In this document: in pieces, positions 16,080 to 25,788 of the stretch | Layout of the letters: each line of letters begins with the position of its first letter | Numbering within the stretch: position 1 is the first letter of the stretch | Source of the DNA: Phycisphaerales bacterium | GTDB taxonomy: Bacteria > Planctomycetota > Phycisphaerae > Sedimentisphaerales > Anaerobacaceae | DNA length: 64,000 nucleotides | Direction of reading: 5' to 3' | Assembly (NCBI GenBank): GCA_003170415.1 | Contig: PMZJ01000024.1 | Span: 41,935-105,934, forward strand | Translations under genes and position numbers: made by a program | The notes under the pieces: model-generated | The model's input: the letters and a program-made list of their open reading frames with translations, nothing else | Database searches by the model: none | Told to the model about the DNA's origin: nothing

Positions 16080-17345
16080 ATGAGCTTAATTGAATGCCCG
16101 GAATGCAAAAAGAGTATTAGCGAGACCGTAGAAAAGTGCCCACATTGCGGATACTGCCTTACGCCAGAAAAGATTTTGGAATTAAAGACAAAAGCTAAAA
16201 GCAATAGCAAACAAAATAAAGATGCTTTCCGCGGCTTTTTAACTATCCTTGTGATTGCAGTAATTATTATCATTATTATTGGTACATGTTCAAAAGATGA
16301 TAAAAATAATGGCAAAGAAACACAACATAATATTGAAGAACGCAACACACAAACCTTAGGCGTTTCTTATAACCAGATAATGGAAGGCCTTGATAAGATC
16401 GTATATATGGAAAAATCAACTGATGTCGATGGGCAGCCACGATATATGGGACTAACATCCGATAGGTTGATAATATTAGAAATCATCGGAAATAAGAAGA
16501 ATGTTTCACAGGCATCAATTGTGTTTTTTATGCCAAAAGATATACAAGGAAATGATGTTAGAAATGCAGCCGTGCTACTAACGCTTTTAGTAAATATATT
16601 TCCTGAATGGAAATCTGTTGATGCTGATATTTCATCACCATTAGAACGGGTTCTATCAACAGGTGAAGAAGCAATTATTAAAGAAGATAAAGCAATTAAA
16701 CTAACTTTTCTAAAAGAATTAAGCCTTTTGAGTGTAACTATTAAGCAACAGAAGACAGATAACAGAGAGCAGAAAGCGGACAGCAACGAACAAAAGACAG
16801 ATAATAATTCTCCGTCTTCCGTCATCAGACCTCCGTCATCTGCTCTTGCCCCTCCTAAACTAACCATCAGCGACATAATCGACCGCAGGAGGAGCTGGGG
16901 GCCGGCTTTTACCAACTGGTACGGAAAAGAGGCGCCTGATTTTACGGTTACCGACCTCAACGGCAAAAAGCATACGCTGAGCGAATACAGGGGCAAAAAC
17001 GTAATGCTCACTTTCTGGGCGACCTGGTGCCCGCCGTGCATTGCGGAAATCCCGCATCTCATTGAGCTGAGAAAGCAAATCAGCGAAGACAAACTGGTAA
17101 TGCTGGCCATATCGTATATCGACCCGAGGAACTCTACCGAGGCGGTCAGAAATTTCGTCACCGCAAACCCGGTTATCAACTATCCCGTTACTTCAACCGA
17201 CGAGGCGACGATGCCCAAACCTTACAATTTTATAAACAGTATCCCGTCCAGTTTCTTTATCGCTCCCGACGGCAAAATAAAGCTGGCGACCGAAGGAATG
17301 GTTCCGTTTCCGCAAATGAAGGCCATTATCGAAGCAGAACGTTAG
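16080..17345 (+). CDS. Zinc-ribbon membrane protein fused to a TlpA-like thioredoxin
   Basis: Residues 1-30 are a zinc ribbon (CPEC...CPHCG). A transmembrane helix of mainly Ile/Val residues follows near residues 52-70, then an uncharacterised domain to about residue 220. A low-complexity linker rich in Gln, Lys, Asp and Ser comes next, then a thioredoxin-like TlpA domain with FWATWCPPC from about residue 270. The redox domain should lie outside the membrane. The N-terminal two thirds are AT-rich and the TlpA part is GC-rich like the host genes, and the linker is encoded by repeat-like CAGA-rich DNA at 16745-16860, so the gene looks chimeric. ATG 16080 has AAGGA eight bases upstream. Confidence 0.8.
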   Translation: MSLIECPECKKSISETVEKCPHCGYCLTPEKILELKTKAKSNSKQNKDAFRGFLTILVIAVIIIIIIGTCSKDDKNNGKETQHNIEERNTQTLGVSYNQIMEGLDKIVYMEKSTDVDGQPRYMGLTSDRLIILEIIGNKKNVSQASIVFFMPKDIQGNDVRNAAVLLTLLVNIFPEWKSVDADISSPLERVLSTGEEAIIKEDKAIKLTFLKELSLLSVTIKQQKTDNREQKADSNEQKTDNNSPSSVIRPPSSALAPPKLTISDIIDRRRSWGPAFTNWYGKEAPDFTVTDLNGKKHTLSEYRGKNVMLTFWATWCPPCIAEIPHLIELRKQISEDKLVMLAISYIDPRNSTEAVRNFVTANPVINYPVTSTDEATMPKPYNFINSIPSSFFIAPDGKIKLATEGMVPFPQMKAIIEAER

Positions 17346-17389
17346 TCATTTGCTATTTATTATTTTCTATTTTCTATTCAAAAAAACGC

Positions 17390-17418
17390 TGGACAAAACG
17401 ATACAAGTATTGTAGTAT
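17390..17418 (+). promoter_or_regulatory. Candidate sigma-70-type promoter for rpmA
   Basis: TGGACA (17390-17395) and TAGTAT (17413-17418) are 17 bases apart and lie about 70 bases upstream of the L27 gene. Confidence 0.45.
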
Positions 17419-17486
17419 TATCCGTTCAGTTTCGTCGAAGCAAAAACCAAAATCAGCGGAATCTGTGGCTAAACGAGGTAAAATTT

Positions 17487-17720
17487 ATGGCACATAAAAA
17501 GGGACAAGGGTCAACAAGAAACGGCAGAGACAGCAATCCGAAATACAGAAGCGTTAAGCTGTATGCCGGTGAAATCGCCAAGGCAGGCAGTATCATCATT
17601 CGGCAGTGCGGAACCAAATTTTTCGCCGGCAAAAACGTCCAGATGGGCAGGGACTTCACCCTTTTCGCAGTCAGCGACGGCAAGATCCAGTTCTCCGGCC
17701 GAAAAATCAACGTCGTATAA
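17487..17720 (+). CDS. rpmA: 50S ribosomal protein L27
   Basis: Bacterial ribosomal protein bL27 sits near the peptidyl transferase centre. The 77-residue product starts [16 protein letters not shown] and contains [20 protein letters not shown], which are family signatures. The usual partner rplU (L21) is not upstream, although the common neighbour obg is downstream. A perfect hairpin with a T-run separates it from obg. Confidence 0.96.
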   Translation: MAHKKGQGSTRNGRDSNPKYRSVKLYAGEIAKAGSIIIRQCGTKFFAGKNVQMGRDFTLFAVSDGKIQFSGRKINVV

Positions 17721-17745
17721 ACAGAATAAAAAGCTTAATAATAAG

Positions 17746-17773
17746 AGGATGGTATTCGTACCATCCTTTTTTT
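17746..17773 (+). terminator. Rho-independent terminator after rpmA
   Basis: A perfect 9-bp stem (AGGATGGTA and TACCATCCT) with a TTCG tetraloop is followed by a run of six T. It lies between rpmA and obg, whose start is 18 bases later. Confidence 0.85.
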
Positions 17774-17790
17774 ATATCGAGACGCGATGA

Positions 17791-18786
<996 letters not shown>

Positions 18787-18801
18787 AGGGATAAACACGT
18801 A

Positions 18802-19587
18802 ATGAACCTTGTAGCCATAGACATAGGCAATACCAATATAGGCGTGGGGCTGTTTCTCAACAGCGAGGAAAAGTTCGTAAAATCGCTGCCGGGCGAGGCA
18901 ACAACGGAACTGACTGAACTACTTAAATCAACCTGGGAAATGATACCGGTCGCAAAACGCTCGAAAGAGGGCAAACGCGACGGCGTAATTGTCATCAGCT
19001 CTGTAAAGCCCGACTGGACAAAGCGTGTGCGCGATATAGCAAAACAGACCCTCGATGAGAACATCTTGTTAGTGGGTAAAGACATCCCGTTTCCGATGGA
19101 GCTTTCTGTAACCGAGCCGGAAACGGTGGGGACAGACCGTGTCCTGGCGGCATCGGCTGCATACGCAGTTGTCGAACAGGCGGTAGCGGTCGCGGATTTT
19201 GGCACGGCTGTAACAATCGACCTCGTCGATGACCGCGGCGTTTTCTGCGGCGGAGTAATCTTCCCCGGCTTTGAAATGAGCGCAAACGCCCTGCATAACC
19301 ATACGGCCCAACTGCCCCAGGTTACGGTCAAAAAACCGAAATGGCCATTCGGGAAAAACACCCCCGATGCGATTAACGCGGGTTTATATTATTCGGCTGT
19401 CAGCGCATTGCAGGAGATAGTCAGGCGATACGCGGAAACACTGGGCGCCTGGCCACAAACCATCATCACCGGCTCAGGGGCAAAACTTATAAAAGACGAC
19501 TGCGAGTTCGTCGATAACTACGTGCCGAATTTGGTCATCAAAGGCATAGCGCTGGCCTACAAGAAATATATCGAATCGAAGGAGTAA
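18802..19587 (+). CDS. coaX: Type III pantothenate kinase
   Basis: It phosphorylates pantothenate, the first step of coenzyme A synthesis. The ASKHA fold is recognisable from the N-terminal phosphate loop DIGNTNIGVG, the PExxGTDR-like PETVGTDRVLAASAAY, and DFGTAVTID with the catalytic Asp. The 261-residue length is typical. It lies 15 bases after obg and 11 bases before the mnmE-like gene. Confidence 0.95.
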   Translation: MNLVAIDIGNTNIGVGLFLNSEEKFVKSLPGEATTELTELLKSTWEMIPVAKRSKEGKRDGVIVISSVKPDWTKRVRDIAKQTLDENILLVGKDIPFPMELSVTEPETVGTDRVLAASAAYAVVEQAVAVADFGTAVTIDLVDDRGVFCGGVIFPGFEMSANALHNHTAQLPQVTVKKPKWPFGKNTPDAINAGLYYSAVSALQEIVRRYAETLGAWPQTIITGSGAKLIKDDCEFVDNYVPNLVIKGIALAYKKYIESKE

Positions 19588-19598
19588 ACAATTCTCCT

Positions 19599-20795
19599 AT
19601 GTCTGTCTTCGCTGCGGTAATGACCGGCAAGGGAACAGGGGCTATCGCCACGATTCAGCTTTATGGCGATTCGGCGGCAGACATCCTGAAGCAAATATTC
19701 ACCCTTCAAGGCCAAAAACCGGCGGAATTTTCAACAGGCAAAATACTGTTAGGCACAATCGCAGCCGGCAGCGAAACAATCGACCAGGTAACAATCGGCT
19801 GCGAAGACAACAACACATACGCTATAAACTGCCACGGCAATCCTCTCATCGTCGAACGGCTTATGCAATTACTCCGGCAACAGGGAGTCGAATTATTAAC
19901 CGCTGAACAACTGCTTTGTAAAACTTCAGCAGAGAACAACACAATCGCCCTCGAAGCGAGATTGACGCTGCCAAAAATCAAAACATTCGAAGGCACGCGG
20001 ATTATCCTGAACCAAATCGATTCAGGCCCTGAACCGCCCTGGTTCAGGGCAGGCCTTACGGCCTCGGCAAAAAACTGGCTGCAAAGTCCGCCGGATAAAA
20101 TCGCTGTCGAAGCACAAAAAATCCTCGACAAAAGTAAAATCGCCAAATTTGTCATTTTCGGCTGCCGGATAGTCCTCGCAGGCCCGCCCAATACCGGCAA
20201 AAGCACGCTTCTCAATCAACTCTGCGGCAGGCAAAAAGCGATTGTCGCGGACATCAAAGGCACAACACGCGACTGGGTCTCGGCAAATTGCACTATCGGT
20301 CGATTGGCCGTAGAACTTATTGATACTGCCGGTCTCGATGAAAAGCTTGTGGACGACATTGGCAAAGCGGCTCAGCAGACAGCGCTGGAACTAATAAATC
20401 AGGCGGATATTGTTTTGCTGGTTTTGGACAACAGCGAACCGGTCAACCAAATCGGTAAATCCTTCACAAATATATTAGCCAATAAAAAAGTCCTGGCCGT
20501 CCTTAACAAATCAGACCTGCCCTTCGTAGCACAGCGTAGCGGGGACCTGTCCTGCCTATTCGAAACAGGCAATATACCAAACGCAGTCAGTATCAGCGCA
20601 AAACTCGGCTCGGGAATCGACTACCTTTGCGATGAGATTCAGCGATTAGCCGGCGTTGAAAATTTCGACCCGAATCAGCCGGTTTGCTTCACCGCTCGCC
20701 AGGAACAACTTTTGACTCAAATTACGAAAGCCAAATCAAAAGACGCTTCACACCCCCTCATTACAGAGTTGTTAAGTGGCCCGCTGAATGTATAA
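19599..20795 (+). CDS. mnmE: Short MnmE/TrmE-like GTPase
   Basis: MnmE together with MnmG modifies uridine 34 of tRNAs. The first 115 residues resemble the formyl-THF-binding domain, then a helical stretch leads to a G domain with AGPPNTGKST, KGTTRD, DTAGLDE and NKSD. The 398-residue protein is about 50 residues shorter than usual. It ends without the C-terminal (F)CIGK motif that carries the catalytic cysteine of canonical MnmE, so either the modification chemistry is lost or the protein has another role. Two dispersed repeats are translated in frame, at residues about 142-153 and in the G domain near 20533. Confidence 0.78.
   Translation: MSVFAAVMTGKGTGAIATIQLYGDSAADILKQIFTLQGQKPAEFSTGKILLGTIAAGSETIDQVTIGCEDNNTYAINCHGNPLIVERLMQLLRQQGVELLTAEQLLCKTSAENNTIALEARLTLPKIKTFEGTRIILNQIDSGPEPPWFRAGLTASAKNWLQSPPDKIAVEAQKILDKSKIAKFVIFGCRIVLAGPPNTGKSTLLNQLCGRQKAIVADIKGTTRDWVSANCTIGRLAVELIDTAGLDEKLVDDIGKAAQQTALELINQADIVLLVLDNSEPVNQIGKSFTNILANKKVLAVLNKSDLPFVAQRSGDLSCLFETGNIPNAVSISAKLGSGIDYLCDEIQRLAGVENFDPNQPVCFTARQEQLLTQITKAKSKDASHPLITELLSGPLNV
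20026..20050. repeat. Palindromic repeat inside the mnmE-like gene
   Basis: A perfect 10-bp inverted repeat (GCCCTGAACC and GGTTCAGGGC, loop GCCCT) is flanked by CAG and AGG exactly as in the intergenic copy at 8216-8241. It is read in frame as GPEPPWFRAG. Confidence 0.8.
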
Positions 20796-20804
20796 TCAGC
20801 CGAT

Positions 20805-23438
20805 ATGACCACGGGCAGCGACAATTTGACGCCGGCGATGAGGCAGTTCCATCAGTTCAAACAGAAGTACCCGGACTGCATACTCTTTTTCCGGATGGGC
20901 GACTTCTACGAAACCTTCTACGAGGACGCCAAAACCTGCTCGAAAGTCCTGGGGCTGACGTTAACCAGCAGGGATAAAGGCAGCGATAACCCCGTCCCGC
21001 TGGCGGGCGTTCCCTGGCACGCCGTCGATGGCTATTTGAGAAAAATGCTTCAGGCGGGCTACAAAGTCGCCGTCTGTGAACAGATTGAAGACCCTAAGAC
21101 CGCTAAGGGCCTAGTCAAACGCGACGTGGTTCGGGTTGTTACGCCGGGGACACTAACCGATGATATTTTGCTGGAAGCGAAGAAGGATAATTTTTTAGCT
21201 GCGGTCTGGCAGACAAATTCGGCGTCATCCATAAGCTGGGTCGATATCTCGACGGGCCATTTTTTCGCCCAGCAGCTTGACGAGAACGAACTGCTGGATG
21301 AAATCGTGCGATTGTCCCCTGCCGAGTGCCTGCTGCCCGACAGGCGAGGGGAATTATTCGAGGCACAGGCGAAAAAATTAGCAAAAGGCATCAGTGAGCT
21401 GACCGGCGCGACGATTACGCAGAGGCCAAGCTGGTATTTCGACCCCTATCAAGCAAAACAACGGCTACTGAAACACTTCGGAACCACCACATTAGAAGGT
21501 TTTGGAATCCACGACACAGACGGCGCGGTCATCCCCCCTGCCGGCGCGTTAATCGAGTATCTCAACGAAACACAAAAGACCGCGCTGGCGCACATCTCAA
21601 GCATCAAAAAAATCAGCCGGAATAAATTCCTGCACATCGATTACACGTCGCTGCAAAGTTTGGAGGTACTGCGAACGATTCGCACCGAAAGCACGAAGGG
21701 GACATTGCTCGACTGCCTCGATTCGACGCTGACTCCGATGGGAGGCAGGATGTTTCGCAACTGGCTTTGCAGACCGTTGTGCGACCTGTCGGCGATTGAA
21801 TTACGTCAGGGCGCCGTTGCGGAATTAAAAGACAGCGATAACCGGCTGATTGATGTCCGCAAATTGCTTGACGACATCGCAGACCCGGAACGAATCGCCG
21901 CCCGCATCGCAACCGCCAGGGCATTGCCGCGAGACCTCGTCGCGTTAGCCCGCACCTTGCGCCAAATACCCAAACTGCGCGAAACATTAGGGCAATTCAG
22001 CGCCAAACTGCTCCGCGATTTGACGGGGCGATGCGACAGTATGGATGAACTGGCCGATTTGCTGGATTCCGCTATTGAGCCAAATTGCCCGCTGCGAATT
22101 ACCGACAGCGGTGTCATACGCACCGGTTTCAACAAGGAACTCGACGAACTGCGTTCAATCTCACGCGATGGCCAAACCTGGTTGCAGCAATATCAGAAAC
22201 AGCAAATCGAACGAACCGGCATCGACAAGCTCAAGGTCGGCTTCAACCAGGTCTTCGGCTACTACATCGAAATCAGCAGGTCAAACGCCGACAAAGTCCC
22301 CGCTGATTACGTCCGCAAGCAGACGATTAGCAACGCCGAAAGATATATCACCGATGAATTGAAAAAATATGAGACCCGTGCCCTCGGCGCGGAAGAAAAA
22401 GCCCTTGCAATCGAGCAAAAACTTTTCGAAGAGGTGCGAATACAGGCGGCTCACTATATTCCCCGGCTTCAGGAACTTGCGGACGCAATCTCACAGTGCG
22501 ACTGCCTCGCAGGTCTCGCCCATATCGCCAATCGTCGCGGCTACATCAGGCCCAGATTGACAACGGATAACGACCTTCTCATACAGGACGGCAAACACCC
22601 GGTCCTCGCGGAAATGTTAGGCGCAGAATTTGTCCCCAACGATATCTCGCTCGGCACTAAGGCAGGTGATGTGATGATAATCACAGGCCCCAATATGAGC
22701 GGCAAAAGCACCTACATAAGACAAACCGCGCTGCTCGTCCTTATGGCTCAGGCCGGCTCGTTTATCCCCGCCAAAGAAGCGACCATTGGCCTCGTTGACC
22801 GCATCTTCACACGCGTCGGCGCATCCGATGAGCTAATCCGGGGGCAATCAACCTTTATGGTTGAAATGACTGAGACCGCGAACATAATCAACAACGCCAC
22901 CTCAAAATCGCTCGTTATCCTCGACGAAGTCGGCAGAGGCACAAGCACCTACGATGGCCTGGCGCTTGCCTGGGCAATCACCGAGCACATCGCCAACAAA
23001 ATCAAATGCCGAACGCTTTTCGCCACGCACTATCACGAATTGACGGAACTATCGGAACTGTTTGCCAATATCAAAAATTGCAACGTAGCCGTGCGAGAAT
23101 GGATGGATGAGGTGGTATTTCTTCACAAGATTCTGCCGGGCGGCACCGATAAATCCTACGGCATTCACGTCGCGAAATTAGCCGGCATCCCAAAGCCAAT
23201 CCTCGAACGTTCGAAGGAAATTTTAGCCGAGCTCGAAACCACGTTCCAAAAAGAAGCCACCGGCTCACACCTTGCCAAAAACAAAACTAAAGAACCCGAC
23301 GCCGACACGCTCTTTGTCCAGAAACATAAGAGCGTCTTAGACAAACTCGCCTCTGTCGATGTGAATAACCTCACGCCGATTGAGGCGATAAATCTTCTCA
23401 ACAAAATCAAAGATGATATGAAGCCCGGCCAAGTTTAA
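20805..23438 (+). CDS. mutS: DNA mismatch repair protein MutS
   Basis: It recognises mismatches and small loops and recruits MutL. The mismatch-binding N-terminus has GDFYETFYEDA (Phe-X-Glu motif). The connector, lever and clamp regions follow, then the ATPase with Walker A GPNMSGKSTY near residue 627, the ABC signature region ELIRGQSTFMVEM, Walker B DEVGRGTSTYDG and ATHYHELTEL. The 877-residue length is standard. No mutL is seen in the window. It ends 7 bases from the convergent flavoprotein gene. Confidence 0.98.
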   Translation: MTTGSDNLTPAMRQFHQFKQKYPDCILFFRMGDFYETFYEDAKTCSKVLGLTLTSRDKGSDNPVPLAGVPWHAVDGYLRKMLQAGYKVAVCEQIEDPKTAKGLVKRDVVRVVTPGTLTDDILLEAKKDNFLAAVWQTNSASSISWVDISTGHFFAQQLDENELLDEIVRLSPAECLLPDRRGELFEAQAKKLAKGISELTGATITQRPSWYFDPYQAKQRLLKHFGTTTLEGFGIHDTDGAVIPPAGALIEYLNETQKTALAHISSIKKISRNKFLHIDYTSLQSLEVLRTIRTESTKGTLLDCLDSTLTPMGGRMFRNWLCRPLCDLSAIELRQGAVAELKDSDNRLIDVRKLLDDIADPERIAARIATARALPRDLVALARTLRQIPKLRETLGQFSAKLLRDLTGRCDSMDELADLLDSAIEPNCPLRITDSGVIRTGFNKELDELRSISRDGQTWLQQYQKQQIERTGIDKLKVGFNQVFGYYIEISRSNADKVPADYVRKQTISNAERYITDELKKYETRALGAEEKALAIEQKLFEEVRIQAAHYIPRLQELADAISQCDCLAGLAHIANRRGYIRPRLTTDNDLLIQDGKHPVLAEMLGAEFVPNDISLGTKAGDVMIITGPNMSGKSTYIRQTALLVLMAQAGSFIPAKEATIGLVDRIFTRVGASDELIRGQSTFMVEMTETANIINNATSKSLVILDEVGRGTSTYDGLALAWAITEHIANKIKCRTLFATHYHELTELSELFANIKNCNVAVREWMDEVVFLHKILPGGTDKSYGIHVAKLAGIPKPILERSKEILAELETTFQKEATGSHLAKNKTKEPDADTLFVQKHKSVLDKLASVDVNNLTPIEAINLLNKIKDDMKPGQV

Positions 23439-23444
23439 TTATCA

Positions 23445-24671
23445 TCACTTCACAGCCAATTTGCCCGCAAGAGCGCCCGTTGACCATGCGATTTGAAGAT
23501 TATACCCGCCGCAGGGGCCGTCGGCGTCGATGACCTCGCCTGCAAAGAATAAGCCGGGGCAAATTTTGGATTGCATCGTCGTTGGGTCAATTTCCGCTGT
23601 GCTGACGCCGCCGCGGGTAATCGTCGCATCCTCGATAGGTGCCGTGGCTTCAATTGATAACGGCAGCTTCTTCAACAACTGAATGACTTTTCGTCGCTGC
23701 TCTTTTTTTAACTGGCTTGCGTTTGTTTCGGTGATTCCCGCCTGGCTGCAAATAAGACCCCCTAATTTTTTTGGAACAAGCTCAAAGAGCACGTTTGCGA
23801 TTATTTTTTTGGAGTATTGCGAGAGTTGCCCCATCAGGTATTCTTCGAGTTTGGCCTCATTCATCGCCGGGACAACATCGATAAAAATTCCGATTGGCTT
23901 TTGGGCGGGAAAATAATCGGCAAGTAATCGGCTTAAATCGAGAACAGCAGGCCCGCTTATACCATCGTAGGTAAAAATCATCGCCCCGCTGACGCTAATC
24001 CTCTTTTTGTCAATCATCGTGGATATCGTTACGTTATCGCGCGAAATCCCCGATAGTTCAGCACACCATTTTTCACTCGTAATAAGCGGCACAAGGGCCG
24101 GCTTTGGTTCAATGATTGTATGGCCAAGCGATTTTGCTAATTTGTAGCCGTCGCCTGTCGAGCCGGTATCTGGGTAACTTGCCCCGCCCGTGGCGATAAT
24201 CACTTTATGGGCCGTCAAAACCTCTTTGCCGGCGGAAATAATAAATTCCGCGCCGTGCTTTTTGATGCCTTCAACCCCCCTGCCGAAAACAAACTGCACA
24301 CCAAGTTTTTTGCACTGGTCCAGCAATGCGTATTGAACATTACCTGCGCTTTCGCTTACCGGGAACACACAACCATTTTCATTAACTTTGGTCGCGATAC
24401 GAATCCGGCCGAAAAAATCACGCGTCGCGTCAGGCGAAAATTCGTGCAGACAATGCCTAAGAAACCTCCCCGATTTGCCATACACGCGAACGAAATCATC
24501 GACTGTACCCGCGTGAGTGATATTGCACCGCCCGCCGCCCGTCAAAACGAGTTTTTGCCCCGCGGTCGCGTTTTTCTCTATCACAACAACCTGCGTGCCT
24601 GCCTGCGCAGCGAAAATAGCCGACATCAATCCCGCCGGCCCGGCACCAATTACACAAACGTCTGTTTTCAT
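23445..24671 (-). CDS. BaiN/HI0933-family FAD-dependent oxidoreductase
   Basis: A flavoprotein of the HI0933 (BaiN, aminoacetone oxidase-like) family. The N-terminal dinucleotide fold reads VIGAGPAGLMSAIFAAQAG, followed by KLVLTGGGRCNITH and IIATGGASYPDTGSTGDGY. The C-terminal stretch TRGGVSTAEIDPTTMQSK...GEVIDADGPCGGYNLQIAWSTG holds the second FAD contact. The 408-residue length is standard. The cellular substrate is not known with confidence for most members. It is transcribed towards mutS and divergently from the lipase-like gene. Confidence 0.92.
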   Translation of the reverse strand: MKTDVCVIGAGPAGLMSAIFAAQAGTQVVVIEKNATAGQKLVLTGGGRCNITHAGTVDDFVRVYGKSGRFLRHCLHEFSPDATRDFFGRIRIATKVNENGCVFPVSESAGNVQYALLDQCKKLGVQFVFGRGVEGIKKHGAEFIISAGKEVLTAHKVIIATGGASYPDTGSTGDGYKLAKSLGHTIIEPKPALVPLITSEKWCAELSGISRDNVTISTMIDKKRISVSGAMIFTYDGISGPAVLDLSRLLADYFPAQKPIGIFIDVVPAMNEAKLEEYLMGQLSQYSKKIIANVLFELVPKKLGGLICSQAGITETNASQLKKEQRRKVIQLLKKLPLSIEATAPIEDATITRGGVSTAEIDPTTMQSKICPGLFFAGEVIDADGPCGGYNLQIAWSTGALAGKLAVK

Positions 24672-24760
24672 AGCGAGATTTAGTTTAGCCGAGCGGGCCT
24701 ATTGTGTCAAAGACCACTCTTGCAATCCATCCGGCTACGCATAGGATAACAGCAGAAATT

Positions 24761-25699
24761 ATGCCCCTGAAACTAAACAAAAATTTATGTGTAATCGCAC
24801 TGTTCCTGACGGCCATAACCGCAATTGCCTCTGCCGGCAATAAACCGCAGGACAAACCAACTTTATACCTCGCGGCTGGTGAGCCGAATCACCAGATGGT
24901 TAAAGCCGACGAGGTAAATCTGCCTCAAACAGACGGATTGAAAATTGTCATCGCGACGCACGGGTGGATTGAACGGGAACCCTGGCCGGGCGAATTGGCG
25001 ATGGCATTCAGGAACAAGGTCGATTCAAACGAATGGGTCTGCGGCTGGTTTGACTGGCATAACGAGGCAATGGTCGTCAACCCAAGAGACGCAGCTCAAT
25101 ATGCCCGCGACACAGCCGGCAAAATGCTGGCGGAGCAAATTTTGAAAATATCAAAAAACCCGCGGCACATTCATCTGATAGGGCATTCTGCCGGCTCATG
25201 GGCAATCAGCGAAGCAGCGAAAATCATCGCCAAACAGACAAACGCGAGCATACATCTGACGTTTCTCGATGCCTATGTCCCGCTTGGCTGGGACGCAAAC
25301 TCACTGGGAGACATCTCCGCGGAACCAAACACAATTTACTGGGCCGACCAATACATGACACAGGATATTACGCTTGATGTTACCTACTGCCGGCTTGCCC
25401 ACGCGCATAACGTTGACATCGGCGATATAACCCCCGGCGTAAAAGACCACAGATTCCCATTTCACTGGTACCCCGCGACCGTCCTCGGCAAATACGCCAC
25501 GAAAGATAAATACGCCGGCGAAAAACTATATTACAAATCGGGCAACCTCGAATACGGCTTCGCCCGCTCACTCGAGGCGGGAAAAACTAATTGGGAGAAA
25601 TCGCTGAAACTGCCGATGGGTAACAACATCATAAAATTAGCAAAACCTAAAGAACCCTTCGACCCCTTCGGCTGGTTATTCAGGAAACAATCGAACTGA
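24761..25699 (+). CDS. Secreted alpha/beta-hydrolase, lipase-like
   Basis: An exported serine hydrolase of the lipase type. ATG 24761 was chosen because it opens a signal peptide (LCVIALFLTAITAIASA). An oxyanion-hole region HGWIEREPW is followed by the nucleophile elbow IGHSAGSW near residue 140. An Asp candidate lies in FLDAYVPLGW and a His candidate in RFPFHWYP. Substrate is unknown. The gene is monocistronic between divergent and downstream housekeeping genes. Confidence 0.82.
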   Translation: MPLKLNKNLCVIALFLTAITAIASAGNKPQDKPTLYLAAGEPNHQMVKADEVNLPQTDGLKIVIATHGWIEREPWPGELAMAFRNKVDSNEWVCGWFDWHNEAMVVNPRDAAQYARDTAGKMLAEQILKISKNPRHIHLIGHSAGSWAISEAAKIIAKQTNASIHLTFLDAYVPLGWDANSLGDISAEPNTIYWADQYMTQDITLDVTYCRLAHAHNVDIGDITPGVKDHRFPFHWYPATVLGKYATKDKYAGEKLYYKSGNLEYGFARSLEAGKTNWEKSLKLPMGNNIIKLAKPKEPFDPFGWLFRKQSN

Positions 25700-25788
25700 C
25701 CGGCAGCAGACATTGGCAATTCGGCAACCCCTTTGTTATAATCCTGTCTTTCTGGGATTTTTATAATAATTGAATTACTGAGGACATT

